Program-made: the position numbers and the translations under genes | Assembly: GCA_029976005.1 (NCBI GenBank) | Contig: JARKOQ010000172.1 | Location: forward strand, 1 to 64,000 | Length of the DNA stretch: 64,000 bases | Origin: Aggregatilineales bacterium | Lineage (GTDB): Bacteria > Chloroflexota > Anaerolineae > Aggregatilineales > Ch27 | Direction of reading: 5' to 3' | Shown: positions 18,769 through 27,482 of the stretch, one piece after another | Position numbering within the stretch: position 1 is the first letter of the stretch | How the letters are laid out: each line of letters begins with the position of its first letter | The notes under the pieces: generated by a model | Database searches by the model: none | The model's input: only the letters and a program-made list of their open reading frames with translations | What the model was told of the DNA's origin: nothing

Positions 18769-19821
18769 TTATGCTCCGCTCATTTCGGTTAAGACGGATA
18801 TGACAACGCCGGGGTCTATATTCTCCATAATAAACGGTTTTCCAATCTCCTTCAAGAGCACGAATCGCGCCCGGCCGTGTTCCCACTTTTTGTCGGTCGC
18901 CATCGCCTCCCACAGGCTTTCTGGATCGTAGCGGCCCAGCCGGGTCGGCAGTTCCAGATGCCCCAGCAGCTCCTCGACCTGGGCGATCAGGGCCGGGTCG
19001 CACTGGCCCAGGCGGGCCGAGAGCCTGATCGCCGCAACCAGCCCGACCGCCACGGCCTGCCCGTGCTTCCAGGTGTAGCCGCTGATCTGTTCCAGGGCGT
19101 GGCCGAACGTGTGGCCGAGATTCAGGAAGGCGCGCACGTTCTGCTCGTAGGGGTCCTGCTCGACCACGGCAACCTTGACGGAGACCGCGCGTGGCACGAA
19201 TTCGGCGGCCCGCTCGCGAACCAGCAGGGCGGGATCGAGCAGGCCGGGATCGGCCAGCAGACCGTGCTTGACCACCTCGGCCAGGCCGCAGCGCCATTCG
19301 ACCTCCGGCAGGGTGGTTAGCACATCGGTGTCGACGACCACCATCTCCGGCTGCTTGAAGGCCCCGACCAGATTCTTGCCTTCCGGCAGATCGACGGCCG
19401 TCTTGCCGCCGACGCTGGAATCGACCATTGCCAGCAGGCTGGTGGGCACCTGGACGAGCCGCACCCCGCGCATGTACGACGCGGCCGCGTAGCCCATGAT
19501 GTCACCGATCACGCCGCCGCCCAGGGCCAGGACAATGCCCTTGCGGTCGAGGCCGAGCCTGACCAGACCGCTGTAGATGGCCTCCAGGGTAGGCAGGGTC
19601 TTGTAGATTTCGCCGTCCTCGATGGTAAGGACGACGCTGTTAGGCAGCCGATCCGCCAGCGGGCGGGCATACAACGGCGACAGCGTGGTATTCGTGCCGA
19701 TGACCGTCCGCGCGGTGAGCCTGTGTTCCTGGAGGAGATCGGGCAGCCGCCGGAGCGCGCCCGGCTCGAAATAGATGGGGTAGGAGCCGTCCGGTGTTTT
19801 TACGGGAATCGTGAGTGCCAT
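18769..19821 (-). CDS. aroB: 3-dehydroquinate synthase
   Basis: AroB cyclises DAHP to 3-dehydroquinate using NAD and a divalent metal, the second shikimate step. The 350-residue protein shows the NAD-binding [13 protein letters not shown] segment, the [19 protein letters not shown] active-site segment, and [11 protein letters not shown] with HGQAVAVG as metal ligands. Its first 22 bases overlap the end of aroK in another frame, so the two are likely translationally coupled. Confidence 0.97.
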   Translation of the reverse strand: MALTIPVKTPDGSYPIYFEPGALRRLPDLLQEHRLTARTVIGTNTTLSPLYARPLADRLPNSVVLTIEDGEIYKTLPTLEAIYSGLVRLGLDRKGIVLALGGGVIGDIMGYAAASYMRGVRLVQVPTSLLAMVDSSVGGKTAVDLPEGKNLVGAFKQPEMVVVDTDVLTTLPEVEWRCGLAEVVKHGLLADPGLLDPALLVRERAAEFVPRAVSVKVAVVEQDPYEQNVRAFLNLGHTFGHALEQISGYTWKHGQAVAVGLVAAIRLSARLGQCDPALIAQVEELLGHLELPTRLGRYDPESLWEAMATDKKWEHGRARFVLLKEIGKPFIMENIDPGVVISVLTEMSGA

Positions 19822-20330
19822 AGCTTGATGATCACCTCCACGGTTTCTTCAGGGGTCAGGGTGGTCGTATCGACGTGATGGGGCAGGGCCGCATAGGCGG
19901 CCGCGCGCTCCGCCAGCAGTTCCCGGATGCGGGCTTCCGGATCGGCGGCCTGGAGCAGGGGACGGTCGCTCTCGCGCAGACGGGCCAGCAGGCTGTCCGG
20001 CGAGGCTTCCAGGCAGATCACCAGGCCGGTGGCGGCCAGGCGCGCCCGGTTGGTCGCGTCGACGAGCGCGCCGCCTCCGGTGGCGATGACCAGGCCCTGC
20101 CGGGCAGCCAGCTCCTGGCAGAGATCGCGCTCCATTCGCCGGAAAGCGGCCTCGCCCTGGGCGGCGAAGATGGCGGGGATGGTCTGGCCGGCGCGCTCTT
20201 CCAGGACGGCGTCCATGTCGATGAACGGGCGGCCCAGACGCTCGGCCACCAGACGCCCGACCGTGCTCTTGCCGGTGCCCATGAAGCCGGTCAGGATCAG
20301 ATTGGCGCGGTCGGGGGCTGGATCGGTCAT
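19800..20330 (-). CDS. aroK: Shikimate kinase
   Basis: AroK phosphorylates shikimate at the 3-hydroxyl with ATP, the fifth pathway step. This 176-residue P-loop kinase carries a Walker A GFMGTGKST, the shikimate-binding DMDAVLEE and ATGGG motifs, and the adenine-loop region near RLRESDRPLL (lid arginine). Length is typical. The start overlaps the aroC stop by four bases (ATGA), and the end overlaps the aroB start by 22 bases. Confidence 0.96.
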   Translation of the reverse strand: MTDPAPDRANLILTGFMGTGKSTVGRLVAERLGRPFIDMDAVLEERAGQTIPAIFAAQGEAAFRRMERDLCQELAARQGLVIATGGGALVDATNRARLAATGLVICLEASPDSLLARLRESDRPLLQAADPEARIRELLAERAAAYAALPHHVDTTTLTPEETVEVIIKLWHSRFP

Positions 20331-21523
20331 TCGGCCGGCCAGTCGTAGCCAAAGCGCCAGGGTTCGTTTCGCATAGTCAGTTCATCCAACCGACCCTGAC
20401 GCAATGCCTGAAAGCGTGCCCGAAGCTCCCCCAGGCTGTCCCCGCCCAGCTTCTCCAGCAGGGCATCCGCCAGCACGAAGGCGACCATCGCTTCGCCGAC
20501 GACGACCGCGCGCGGCACGGCGCAGAAGTCGGAGCGCTCGTAGACGGTCGGCGCGGGCTGGCCCGTCGCCAGATCGATCGACTCGATCGGGGTCAGGGTG
20601 GTGCTGATCGGTTTCATGGCGGCGCGCACGATCAACGGCTCGCCGGTGGTCATGCCGCCTTCCAACCCGCCGGCCCGGTTGGTCCGGCGGCGCAGCGCGC
20701 CCTGCTCGGCCGTGATCGCGTCGTGCACCGACGTGCCGTAGTGGCGCGTATTTTCGAAGGCCGTGCCGATCTCCGCGCCTTTGATGGACTGGATACTGCC
20801 CATCGCGCCAAGCAGGCGGCCGGTCAGGCGGCGGTCGTAGTGAACATGGCTGCCCAGTCCCGGCGGCAGGCCCAAAGCCGCGATCTCGAAGACGCCGCCC
20901 AGGGTGTCGCGGTCGATCTTGGCCTGGTGGATCGCGGCCCGCATCGCTTCCGTCGCGGCCGGATCGGGACAGCGCACCTCGCTCGTCTCGGCGGCGGCGA
21001 AGCGTTCCTCATAGGGCATGCTCGCGGGCAGGTCGGCCTGAACCCGGCCGATGCAAACCACGTACCCGCCGATGGCGATCCCGAATTCGGCCAGCAGCTT
21101 CTTGCACACCGCGCCTATGGCGACCCGCATGGCGGTTTCGCGCGCGCTGGCGCGTTCCAGCGAGAGGCGCAGATCGTCGTAGTCATACTTGAGCGCGCCG
21201 GTCAGGTCGGCATGGCCGGGACGCGGGGTGGTCATGGGGGGGATGTCCCTCTCGGCCCAGTTCTTCCAGTCGCGGTTGTGGATGATCAGGCCGATGGGAG
21301 CGCCGGTCGTGCGCCCGGCCATAACCCCGGCGGTGAAGTGGATTTCGTCGCGCTCGATCTGCATCCGGCCCCCGCTGCCATACCCTTCCTGGCGGCGGGC
21401 GAGGTCGGAGGCGAGGTCCTCCGGGGCGAGGGGCAGGCCGGCCGGCATGCCTTCCAGGATGCCGGACAGCAGCGGACCGTGGGATTCGCCCGCGGTCAGG
21501 AAACGGAGTCGGGAAGGGGTCAT
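20327..21523 (-). CDS. aroC: Chorismate synthase
   Basis: AroC removes phosphate from EPSP to give chorismate in a reaction needing reduced FMN, the seventh and last common step. The 398-residue protein has the family signatures GESHGPLLSGILEG, RRQEGYGSGGRM, RPGHADLTGALKY, RASARETAMRVAIGA and RNRAGGLEGGMTTGEP-like (here RTNRAGGLEGG). It overlaps aroE and aroK by four bases on either side, which suggests tight translational coupling. Confidence 0.97.
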   Translation of the reverse strand: MTPSRLRFLTAGESHGPLLSGILEGMPAGLPLAPEDLASDLARRQEGYGSGGRMQIERDEIHFTAGVMAGRTTGAPIGLIIHNRDWKNWAERDIPPMTTPRPGHADLTGALKYDYDDLRLSLERASARETAMRVAIGAVCKKLLAEFGIAIGGYVVCIGRVQADLPASMPYEERFAAAETSEVRCPDPAATEAMRAAIHQAKIDRDTLGGVFEIAALGLPPGLGSHVHYDRRLTGRLLGAMGSIQSIKGAEIGTAFENTRHYGTSVHDAITAEQGALRRRTNRAGGLEGGMTTGEPLIVRAAMKPISTTLTPIESIDLATGQPAPTVYERSDFCAVPRAVVVGEAMVAFVLADALLEKLGGDSLGELRARFQALRQGRLDELTMRNEPWRFGYDWPAE

Positions 21524-22425
21524 TGGGCCAATACCTGTCTGGCGGCGTCGAGCATCAGGTCGATGGGGGCTTCAGTCCCGGTCCAGCGCTGGAACGCGGC
21601 CGCGCCCTGTTGTACGAGCATCCCCAGGCCACTGACCGCGTTCAGTCCGGCGTCCTGAGCCTGGCGGACGAGCAGCGTTTGCTCCGGCCGGTAGACCATA
21701 TCGTAGACAAAAGCGGTTGGTGGAAACGGGATGCCATCCGGCCAGGGTGAGGCCGCGGTGTTGGGCCACATGCCCACCGGCGTGCAGTTGACGATCAGAT
21801 CGACCGGGGTCTTCAGCTCAGCCAGCCGGTCGGGGGTCATCGTCCGGATTTGCATCCGCCACTGGGTGGATTCGATGGGGTGTTCGGCGTCGCCCAGCCG
21901 GAGGCCGCTCTGAATGCTGCGGATCAGCTCCAGGCCGCGGCCCGGCGTGCGCGAGACGATCATGATCTGGAAGCCCAGGCGCGCCAGGACGTAGGTCGCC
22001 GCGTGAGCCGCGCCGCCCGCGCCCAGGATCAGGGCCAGCATTCCCGGACGCGGATCGGGCAGGTGGATCAGCAGATCGCGCTGGAAGCCCAGGATGTCCG
22101 TGTTGGTCCCCTGCCAGATCGGCGTGGGATCGGCGAGCGCGGTGACGGTATTGACCGCGCCGACCGCCCTGGCTTCGGGCAGGATCGAGTCCAGATGGGG
22201 CAGGATGGCCTGCTTGTGGGGGACGGTCACGTTGAAGCCCAGCACCCCGCGCGCGTGCAAATCGCGCAGGGTGCGCTCCAGCTTATCCGGAGGAACCGGG
22301 AATGCCTCGTAACGCCAGTTCAGGCCCAATGCCTTGAAAGCGGCATTGAACATGGCCGGGCTGGCGCTGTGCTCGACCGGCCACCCGATCAGCCCGACGG
22401 TTTTTGCGGCTTTTGCGGTGCTCAA
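21520..22425 (-). CDS. aroE: Shikimate dehydrogenase
   Basis: AroE reduces 3-dehydroshikimate to shikimate with NADPH, the fourth step. The 301-residue enzyme starts with the substrate-binding segment GLIGWPVEHSASPAMFNAAF. GFNVTVPHK follows, carrying the catalytic Lys, then GAVNTV and the nucleotide-binding ILGAGGAAHAATYVLA. NCTPVGMWPN and the C-terminal GLGMLVQQGAAAF motif are also present. It shares four bases with both aroA and aroC. Confidence 0.96.
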   Translation of the reverse strand: MSTAKAAKTVGLIGWPVEHSASPAMFNAAFKALGLNWRYEAFPVPPDKLERTLRDLHARGVLGFNVTVPHKQAILPHLDSILPEARAVGAVNTVTALADPTPIWQGTNTDILGFQRDLLIHLPDPRPGMLALILGAGGAAHAATYVLARLGFQIMIVSRTPGRGLELIRSIQSGLRLGDAEHPIESTQWRMQIRTMTPDRLAELKTPVDLIVNCTPVGMWPNTAASPWPDGIPFPPTAFVYDMVYRPEQTLLVRQAQDAGLNAVSGLGMLVQQGAAAFQRWTGTEAPIDLMLDAARQVLAQ

Positions 22426-23750
22426 TGCACGTCCACTCCTAGCCTTGCCAGAGTCGCAGCGAAACCAGGGAACGAGTCGGCCACGCAGCCGGCCCCCTCG
22501 ATCTGGCTGGGGCCGCGCGCGACGAGCGCGGCGATCGCCAGGCTCATCGCGATCCGGTGATCGTCGTGGCCGTCCAGGGTGGCGCCGTGCAGCGGCTGCG
22601 GGCCGGACAGTTGGAAGCCATCCTCCGCTTCCAGGATGACCGCGCCCATCTTGCGCAGCTCGCCCGCCATGACGGCGATGCGGTCGGTTTCCTTGACGCG
22701 CAGCTCGCGGGCGTCGCGCACCGTGGTCTGGCCTTCGGCGCGCAGCGCGGCGATCATGAAGGCGGGGAACTCATCGATCATGCGCACCACGGTTTCGCCG
22801 CCGACTTCGACGCCGCGCAGGCTGGCCGAGCGAATCGTCACCCGGCCCACGGGATCGCCGCCCGCTTCACCCAGGACTTCCATTGTAACATCAGCGCCCA
22901 TCGCCGCTAACACATCGACCAACCCGGTTCGGGTCGGGTTGAGGCTGACGTGCTCCAGAGTTACGGCGCTGCCGTCCAGGATGGAGGTGGCCACGATCAG
23001 GAAGGCCGCCGAGGAGAAGTCGCCGGGGATGGTCATGCCCAGCGCCCGGAGCGGGCGGCCGGGGATGAGGGTGACGCGCCCGCCGTCGACGCGCAGCTCG
23101 GCCCCCATCGCGGAGAGCAGGCGCTCGGTGTGGTCGCGTCCGGGGCCGGATTCCACGACGGTGGTCGGGCCTTCGGCAAACAGCCCGGCCAGCAGGATGG
23201 CGCTCTTGACCTGGGCGCTGGCGACGGGCAGGGCGTACTCAATGCCGCGCAAGGGGGCCGGCTCGAAGTGCAGGGGGGGATAGCCGCCGGCGCTGCTCAC
23301 GCAAGCCCCCATGCGTTCCAGCGGCTCCGTGACCCGGCGCATGGGGCGGCGGCGAAGCTGCTCGGAGCCATCCAGGGTACTGGGGAACGGCTGGCCGGCC
23401 ATGATCCCGGCCAGCAGGCGGATGCCGGTTCCTGCGTTGACGAGATTGAGCGAGTCGTCGGGCGGCTGGAACGCGCCGCCGTGGACGATCAGCGCAGTCG
23501 GCGCGGGCCGTTCGATGGTGATGCCAAGCCGGCGGACGGCGTTGAGGGTGGCCGTGGTATCTCCGGCGGGGAGCCAGCCTTCGACGCGGCTGATCCCGGA
23601 CGCCATCGCCCCAAACAGGATGGCCCGGTGGCTGATGCTCTTGTCGCCGGGGACGCGGGTCGTCCCGCGCAACGGCCCGCCGGGGGCCAGGCGCAGGACG
23701 TCGGGATCGACAGGTTGGGCGCTCGATGGGTCAAACGAGGTCGGTGACAT
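22422..23750 (-). CDS. aroA: 3-phosphoshikimate 1-carboxyvinyltransferase (EPSP synthase)
   Basis: AroA joins phosphoenolpyruvate to shikimate 3-phosphate, the sixth step and the target of glyphosate. The 442-residue enzyme has the N-terminal PGDKSISHRAILFGAMASG, the PEP loop NAGTGIRLLAG, and later RELRVKETDRIAVMAGELRKMG and DDHRIAMSLAIAAL. The loop Gly corresponding to E. coli Gly96 is present. Sensitivity to the inhibitor cannot be judged by eye. It starts 36 bases after tyrA, the largest gap inside the aro run downstream of DAHP synthase. Confidence 0.97.
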   Translation of the reverse strand: MSPTSFDPSSAQPVDPDVLRLAPGGPLRGTTRVPGDKSISHRAILFGAMASGISRVEGWLPAGDTTATLNAVRRLGITIERPAPTALIVHGGAFQPPDDSLNLVNAGTGIRLLAGIMAGQPFPSTLDGSEQLRRRPMRRVTEPLERMGACVSSAGGYPPLHFEPAPLRGIEYALPVASAQVKSAILLAGLFAEGPTTVVESGPGRDHTERLLSAMGAELRVDGGRVTLIPGRPLRALGMTIPGDFSSAAFLIVATSILDGSAVTLEHVSLNPTRTGLVDVLAAMGADVTMEVLGEAGGDPVGRVTIRSASLRGVEVGGETVVRMIDEFPAFMIAALRAEGQTTVRDARELRVKETDRIAVMAGELRKMGAVILEAEDGFQLSGPQPLHGATLDGHDDHRIAMSLAIAALVARGPSQIEGAGCVADSFPGFAATLARLGVDVH

Positions 23751-23786
23751 GGTGTGCCTGGCAGATCGTGCTGCCGGATAAGTCCG

Positions 23787-24665
23787 TTAGCGCAGGTGTT
23801 GCTCCGCCCAGGCCTCGCGGGAGTCGTGGGCGGCTTGCAGCAGGGCTTCGAGCTGGGTGTTGTCCTGGGCGACCAGCGACGCTTCCAGAATCGCGAGCTG
23901 GACGCGGTACAGGGCGAGCAGGCGCATGATGGCGGTCCGATTGGTGCTGATGATGTCGGTCATCATCCGTACGCTGCTGCCGGCCAGCCGGGAGGTATCC
24001 CGAAAGCCCCCCGCCGCCAGCTCCCAGATCGTCGGATCGATCTGGCCCTCGGCGCTGATGGTGTTGACCAGGGAGGCGCTGAGCAGGTAGGGCAGGTGGC
24101 TGATCCCGGCGACCAGGCGATCGTGGCGGATGGCATCCATTTCGATCGGGACGGCCCCTATCGCGTCGACCAGTTCGAGGGCGCGAATCCGGGCGGCGGG
24201 GGTGGCCCGGCGCGGCGGGCACAGGACGAACGGGCGGCCCCGATAGAGCGTGGCTTCGGCGGCCTGGAGGCCGCTCTGCTCCTTGCCGCACATCGGATGG
24301 CCGCCCATCGCCTGGATGCCGATGGGCAGATTGCCCATCTCCTCGCAGATTTCGGCCTTGGTGCTGCCCAGATCGAGCAGCAGGGTATTGGAGCGGAGGT
24401 AGCTGCCCAGCCGGTTGTGAAGCATCTCCAGGATGATGCGCACCGGGGCGGCCAGGATGACGGTATCGGCATCCTGGACGCCCTCGCGGAGATCGGTGGT
24501 GCCCCGGTGGATGATTCCGCCCTTAAATGCATCCTCCAGGGAGTCTTGATCGGGATCGACGCCCGTGATGCTGCTGACCTTGTCGCGCAGGGCCAGCGCC
24601 AGGGAGCCACCCATCAGGCCAAGTCCCACAATGGCGACAGTCTGTCGTTCGAGCGAGCGAGTCAT
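23787..24665 (-). CDS. tyrA: Prephenate dehydrogenase
   Basis: TyrA oxidatively decarboxylates prephenate to 4-hydroxyphenylpyruvate, the route to tyrosine. The 292-residue protein begins with the dinucleotide-binding [25 protein letters not shown] and the [13 protein letters not shown] segment mark the TyrA family. There is no C-terminal ACT domain, so direct tyrosine feedback may be absent. An arogenate-specific variant cannot be excluded. The start at 24665 overlaps the DAHP synthase stop by four bases; the frame is open further upstream but codes for an unrelated shadow. Confidence 0.93.
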   Translation of the reverse strand: MTRSLERQTVAIVGLGLMGGSLALALRDKVSSITGVDPDQDSLEDAFKGGIIHRGTTDLREGVQDADTVILAAPVRIILEMLHNRLGSYLRSNTLLLDLGSTKAEICEEMGNLPIGIQAMGGHPMCGKEQSGLQAAEATLYRGRPFVLCPPRRATPAARIRALELVDAIGAVPIEMDAIRHDRLVAGISHLPYLLSASLVNTISAEGQIDPTIWELAAGGFRDTSRLAGSSVRMMTDIISTNRTAIMRLLALYRVQLAILEASLVAQDNTQLEALLQAAHDSREAWAEQHLR

Positions 24666-25681
24666 GCGGTTCTGTCCACGGCCTCGGCCACGCGCCGGAT
24701 GGCGCGCATCATGTCCGCGAAGCGCTTTGGGGTCAGCGACTGCATCCCGTCGGAGACGGCTTCTTCCGGTTTGGGATGAACTTCGACGATCAGGCCGTCG
24801 GCTCCGGCGGCGATGGCGGCCTTCGCGGCCGGTTCGACGTACTGCCAGTAGCCGGTCGCGTGGCTGGGATCGGCGATCACGGGCAGGTGGGTGCGCTCCT
24901 TGAGGACGGGGATGGCGTTGATGTCGAACGTATTGCGGGTGTAGCGCTCGAAGGTGCGAATGCCGCGCTCGCACAGCATGACGCGGGTGTTGCCGTGGCT
25001 GAGGATGTATTCCGCCGCCATGAGCAGTTCTTCGATGGTGCTGCTCATGCCGCGCTTGAGCAGGACGGTATGCTGGGCCTTGCCGACGGCATGCAGCAGG
25101 GCATAGTTCTGCATGTTGCGCGCGCCGATTTGCAGCACGTCCGCGTAATCGCAGACCAGGGGCACCATCGACGAGTCCATGACCTCGGTTACGACGGGGA
25201 GGCCGGTCTGCTCGCGGGCTTCGGCCAGGTACTTGAGGCCTTCTTCACCGAGGCCCTGGAAGACATAGGGCGAGGTGCGCGGCTTGAACGCGCCGCCGCG
25301 CAGCGCGGTCGCCCCCGCTTCCTTGACGGCGTGAGCGGTCTCCAGGATTTGTTCCCGGCTTTCGACCGAACACGGGCCGGCCATGACGATGATCTTGCGG
25401 TCGCCGACCTTCGAGCCGTTGAGCGGGACAAGGGTATTGGCGGCATGGAAGTCGCGGCTGGCCAGCTTGTAAGGATGGCTGACCGGCATGGTGCGCTCGA
25501 CGCCATCCATCATCTGGAATTGCTCGGCGTACTCGCGGATATTGCCATCGCCCACGATGCCGATAATCGTGCGCTCTTCGCCGTCGCTGAGATGGGCTTC
25601 GTAGCCCAGCTTCTTGACGCGGGCGATGACGGCGGAGATTTCCTTGGTGGTGGACCCAACTTTCATCACGACAATCATCAT
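24662..25681 (-). CDS. aroF: 3-deoxy-7-phosphoheptulonate (DAHP) synthase with N-terminal regulatory domain
   Basis: This enzyme condenses phosphoenolpyruvate and erythrose 4-phosphate, the first shikimate step. The 339-residue protein is of the I-beta type found in Thermotoga. A ferredoxin-like regulatory domain (about 1-75) precedes the TIM barrel. Barrel motifs include [47 protein letters not shown] and DPSHATG. In characterised relatives the N-terminal domain mediates inhibition by Tyr or Phe, so this step may be controlled both by feedback and by the upstream attenuator. AAGGAG about seven bases before the ATG supports the start. It follows aroH by 14 bases. The symbol is generic; aroG would serve equally. 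Confidence 0.95.
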   Translation of the reverse strand: MMIVVMKVGSTTKEISAVIARVKKLGYEAHLSDGEERTIIGIVGDGNIREYAEQFQMMDGVERTMPVSHPYKLASRDFHAANTLVPLNGSKVGDRKIIVMAGPCSVESREQILETAHAVKEAGATALRGGAFKPRTSPYVFQGLGEEGLKYLAEAREQTGLPVVTEVMDSSMVPLVCDYADVLQIGARNMQNYALLHAVGKAQHTVLLKRGMSSTIEELLMAAEYILSHGNTRVMLCERGIRTFERYTRNTFDINAIPVLKERTHLPVIADPSHATGYWQYVEPAAKAAIAAGADGLIVEVHPKPEEAVSDGMQSLTPKRFADMMRAIRRVAEAVDRTA

Positions 25682-25695
25682 CCTCGATCTCCTTG

Positions 25696-26127
25696 CTAGC
25701 CTTGGTGGCGTGCCGGTTCAGGTTGTGGCCGGTGATCACCGGTCATTTCAGGTTGAGCGCGATCCGGGCGGAGGACTTCGGCTCCCCGGATGTAGACGTG
25801 GTGGATGTCCTTCTGGGTACGGCGCGTGTTCCAGTGAATCAGGACCCGGATGCAACGCGGCGGACTGTTGGGCGGGGCCATTTCCAGGGTCGTGAGCAGG
25901 GCCGTATCCACCCATCCAAGCTGGCGCGCGGCAACCGCCGGATAGGCCGCGGTCAGATCGGGGGTGACGGTGAAGATCACGCTGGCGACATCGTCCTGCT
26001 CGATCCCATTGGCGCTGATGATCTCCTCCAGCAGGGCGCGCGTGGCTTCATGGATCGCGTCCGCCGTGTCGGCTTCGGCCAGCACGGCGCCTCGGATACC
26101 TCGGCAGGCCCAGGGGGGTTCGGACAT
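25696..26127 (-). CDS. aroH: Chorismate mutase, AroH (trimeric beta-alpha) class
   Basis: AroH rearranges chorismate to prephenate, the branch point to Phe and Tyr. The 143-residue protein has [18 protein letters not shown] at the start, the [11 protein letters not shown] helix, [15 protein letters not shown] and [10 protein letters not shown], all typical of the Bacillus AroH class. I chose the ATG at 26127 because AAGGTGA lies six bases upstream as a ribosome binding site. The GTG at 26136 would put that site inside the coding sequence. As first structural gene of the aro run it lies 28 bases after an intrinsic terminator, so its expression depends on readthrough. Confidence 0.93.
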   Translation of the reverse strand: MSEPPWACRGIRGAVLAEADTADAIHEATRALLEEIISANGIEQDDVASVIFTVTPDLTAAYPAVAARQLGWVDTALLTTLEMAPPNSPPRCIRVLIHWNTRRTQKDIHHVYIRGAEVLRPDRAQPEMTGDHRPQPEPARHQG

Positions 26128-26154
26128 AGTGCTCACCTTTCCATCGATTGGCGC

Positions 26155-26192
26155 GAAAACAAAAAAGCGCAGGGGCGTTATCCCTGCGCTTT
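26155..26192 (-). terminator. Attenuator terminator upstream of aroH
   Basis: An 11-bp stem (26164-26174 pairing with 26182-26192) with a 7-base loop is followed on the minus strand by six T, a G and four T. It lies between the leader peptide stop and the aroH ribosome binding site, so it would end transcription before the aro genes unless prevented from folding. Confidence 0.85.
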
Positions 26193-26235
26193 GACTTCCT
26201 GGTATGCCGCGCTTAAACCGCAGCAGATAACGCCC
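26173..26235 (-). promoter_or_regulatory. Predicted antiterminator pairing of the aro attenuator
   Basis: In the minus-strand RNA a 10-base segment inside the leader peptide coding sequence (26235-26226) is exactly complementary to 26182-26173, which forms the loop and part of both arms of the terminator. Three more pairs are possible past a 2-base bulge. The two structures are mutually exclusive. A ribosome stalled on the aromatic codons upstream would leave the first segment free, favouring readthrough; a ribosome at the leader stop (26215-26213) would hinder it. Confidence 0.7.
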
Positions 26236-26290
26236 GACCCGGTGCTATGTCTCCCCAATAATAAAAGTAAAAGCCGAAATAACCGCGCAT
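26213..26290 (-). CDS. Aromatic-rich leader peptide of the aro operon
   Basis: A 25-codon frame reads Met-Arg-Gly and then YFGFYFYYW, so eight of nine consecutive residues (4-12) are aromatic: four Tyr, three Phe, one Trp. It ends 20 bases before the terminator hairpin. By analogy with trp and phe leaders, the ribosome would stall when any charged aromatic tRNA is scarce. The start could instead be the in-frame ATG at 26335 (40 codons), which has GAGAG upstream; the ATG at 26290 lacks a clear ribosome binding site. Both include the aromatic run. Confidence 0.8.
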   Translation of the reverse strand: MRGYFGFYFYYWGDIAPGRALSAAV

Positions 26291-26369
26291 GCGGTCACTG
26301 GCTTGTTCTTTCGGAAGGAGATTCGCGAGCGGCATGGATCGGGACTCTCTGGCTGCAAACGCTGGATAC

Positions 26370-26398
26370 AGGATAGCGGCTTTACGGGACGCTGTCAA
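26370..26398 (-). promoter_or_regulatory. Promoter of the aro operon
   Basis: On the minus strand a perfect TTGACA (26398-26393) is followed by a 17-base spacer and TATCCT (26375-26370). Transcription would start near 26363, 28 bases before the upstream leader ATG and about 235 bases before aroH. Confidence 0.75.
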
Positions 26399-26400
26399 CA

Positions 26401-26433
26401 AATCGCCCCACTGAGTTTTCCCAGGGGGCGATT
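26401..26433 (-). terminator. Possible terminator after the aldo/keto reductase
   Basis: A 9-bp inverted repeat (26401-26409 with 26425-26433), extendable by three pairs past a bulge, lies 26 bases after the aldo/keto reductase stop. The following T tract on the minus strand is short and interrupted, so termination may be partial. Confidence 0.4.
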
Positions 26434-26458
26434 GGACAGATTGGTTCGCGCGACCGGA

Positions 26459-27445
26459 TTACCAGTTGGCGTGCACGTGCTCCCGGATATAGGCGTCGTA
26501 GACGGCCCGGACGTTGTCCATGAACGGCCGGGGCAGCGGCGCCAAACTGGCCGCTTCCACGTTCTGGCGGGCCTGGGCGGGCCGCTTGGCCCCAGGGATT
26601 GCGCAGGTCACGGCGTCGAACATCGTGATCCAGCGCAGGGCCGCGCCGACCATGTCGTAGCCGGGCGGCAGGGCCGCCTTCAGCTCGTCCACGGCCCTCA
26701 GCCCAACCTCGTAGGGCACGCCGGAGAAGGTTTCGCCGACGTCGAACGACTCGCCGTGGCGGTTGAAGTTACGATGATCGTCGGCGGCGAAGGCAGACTG
26801 AGGGGTCATCTTGCCGGTGAGCAGCCCGCTGGCCAGCGGCACGCGGGCGAGGATGCCCACCTGCTTTTCTTTCGCCAGCGGGAAGAATTCCTCGGCGGGC
26901 TTGAGCCGGAACATATTGAAGATGATCTGCACCGACTGAATGTTGGGATAGCGTCTGACGGCGGTGAGGGCTTCGCTCACCTTTTCGACGCTGATGCCGT
27001 AGTAGCGAATCTTGCCCTCGCGGACGAGACGCTCCAGGGCGTCGAAGGTCGAGTCCTGCTCGTAGGCCGGGGTGGGCGGGCAATGAAGCTGAACCAGATC
27101 GAGCGCCTCCGTCTCCAGGTTCTTGAGGCTGCGCTCGATGAACCCGGCCAGGTTGGCGTAGTTGTAGCCCGCGGCGGTATGTGGATCGAGCCGCCGCCCG
27201 GCCTTGGTCGCCACGAAGACCTTCTCGCGCCGGGCCTTCAGCGTCTGGGCGATCAGGCGTTCGCTGCGTCCATCTCCATACACGTCCGCCGTGTCGATGA
27301 AGTTGACTCCCAGGTCGATGGCGGTATTCAGCGCGCCCAGCGCTTCTTCGTCCGTGACACTGCCCCAGGCGCCGCCGATGGCCCACGCGCCGAAGCTGAT
27401 CACCGAGACCTGCATGTCGGTCCGGCCGAGTTGTCTATATTCCAT
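26459..27445 (-). CDS. Aldo/keto reductase
   Basis: This is a 328-residue NAD(P)H-dependent oxidoreductase with a TIM-barrel fold. The sequence shows YRQLGRTDMQVS at the start, the catalytic tetrad in DTADVYGDGRSE (Asp and Tyr), VATKAGRR (Lys) and LVQLHCPP (His), and the cofactor-binding end around CAIPGAKRPAQARQN. Substrate is unknown; relatives reduce sugars, aldehydes or steroids. I chose the ATG at 27445, which has GAGGAG nine bases upstream, over the longer frame. It is transcribed towards the aro operon but separated from it by a hairpin and a new promoter. Confidence 0.92.
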   Translation of the reverse strand: MEYRQLGRTDMQVSVISFGAWAIGGAWGSVTDEEALGALNTAIDLGVNFIDTADVYGDGRSERLIAQTLKARREKVFVATKAGRRLDPHTAAGYNYANLAGFIERSLKNLETEALDLVQLHCPPTPAYEQDSTFDALERLVREGKIRYYGISVEKVSEALTAVRRYPNIQSVQIIFNMFRLKPAEEFFPLAKEKQVGILARVPLASGLLTGKMTPQSAFAADDHRNFNRHGESFDVGETFSGVPYEVGLRAVDELKAALPPGYDMVGAALRWITMFDAVTCAIPGAKRPAQARQNVEAASLAPLPRPFMDNVRAVYDAYIREHVHANW

Positions 27446-27482
27446 GCGTGCCGTCTCCTCTACTGTGTGTGAACGCGGCCAG

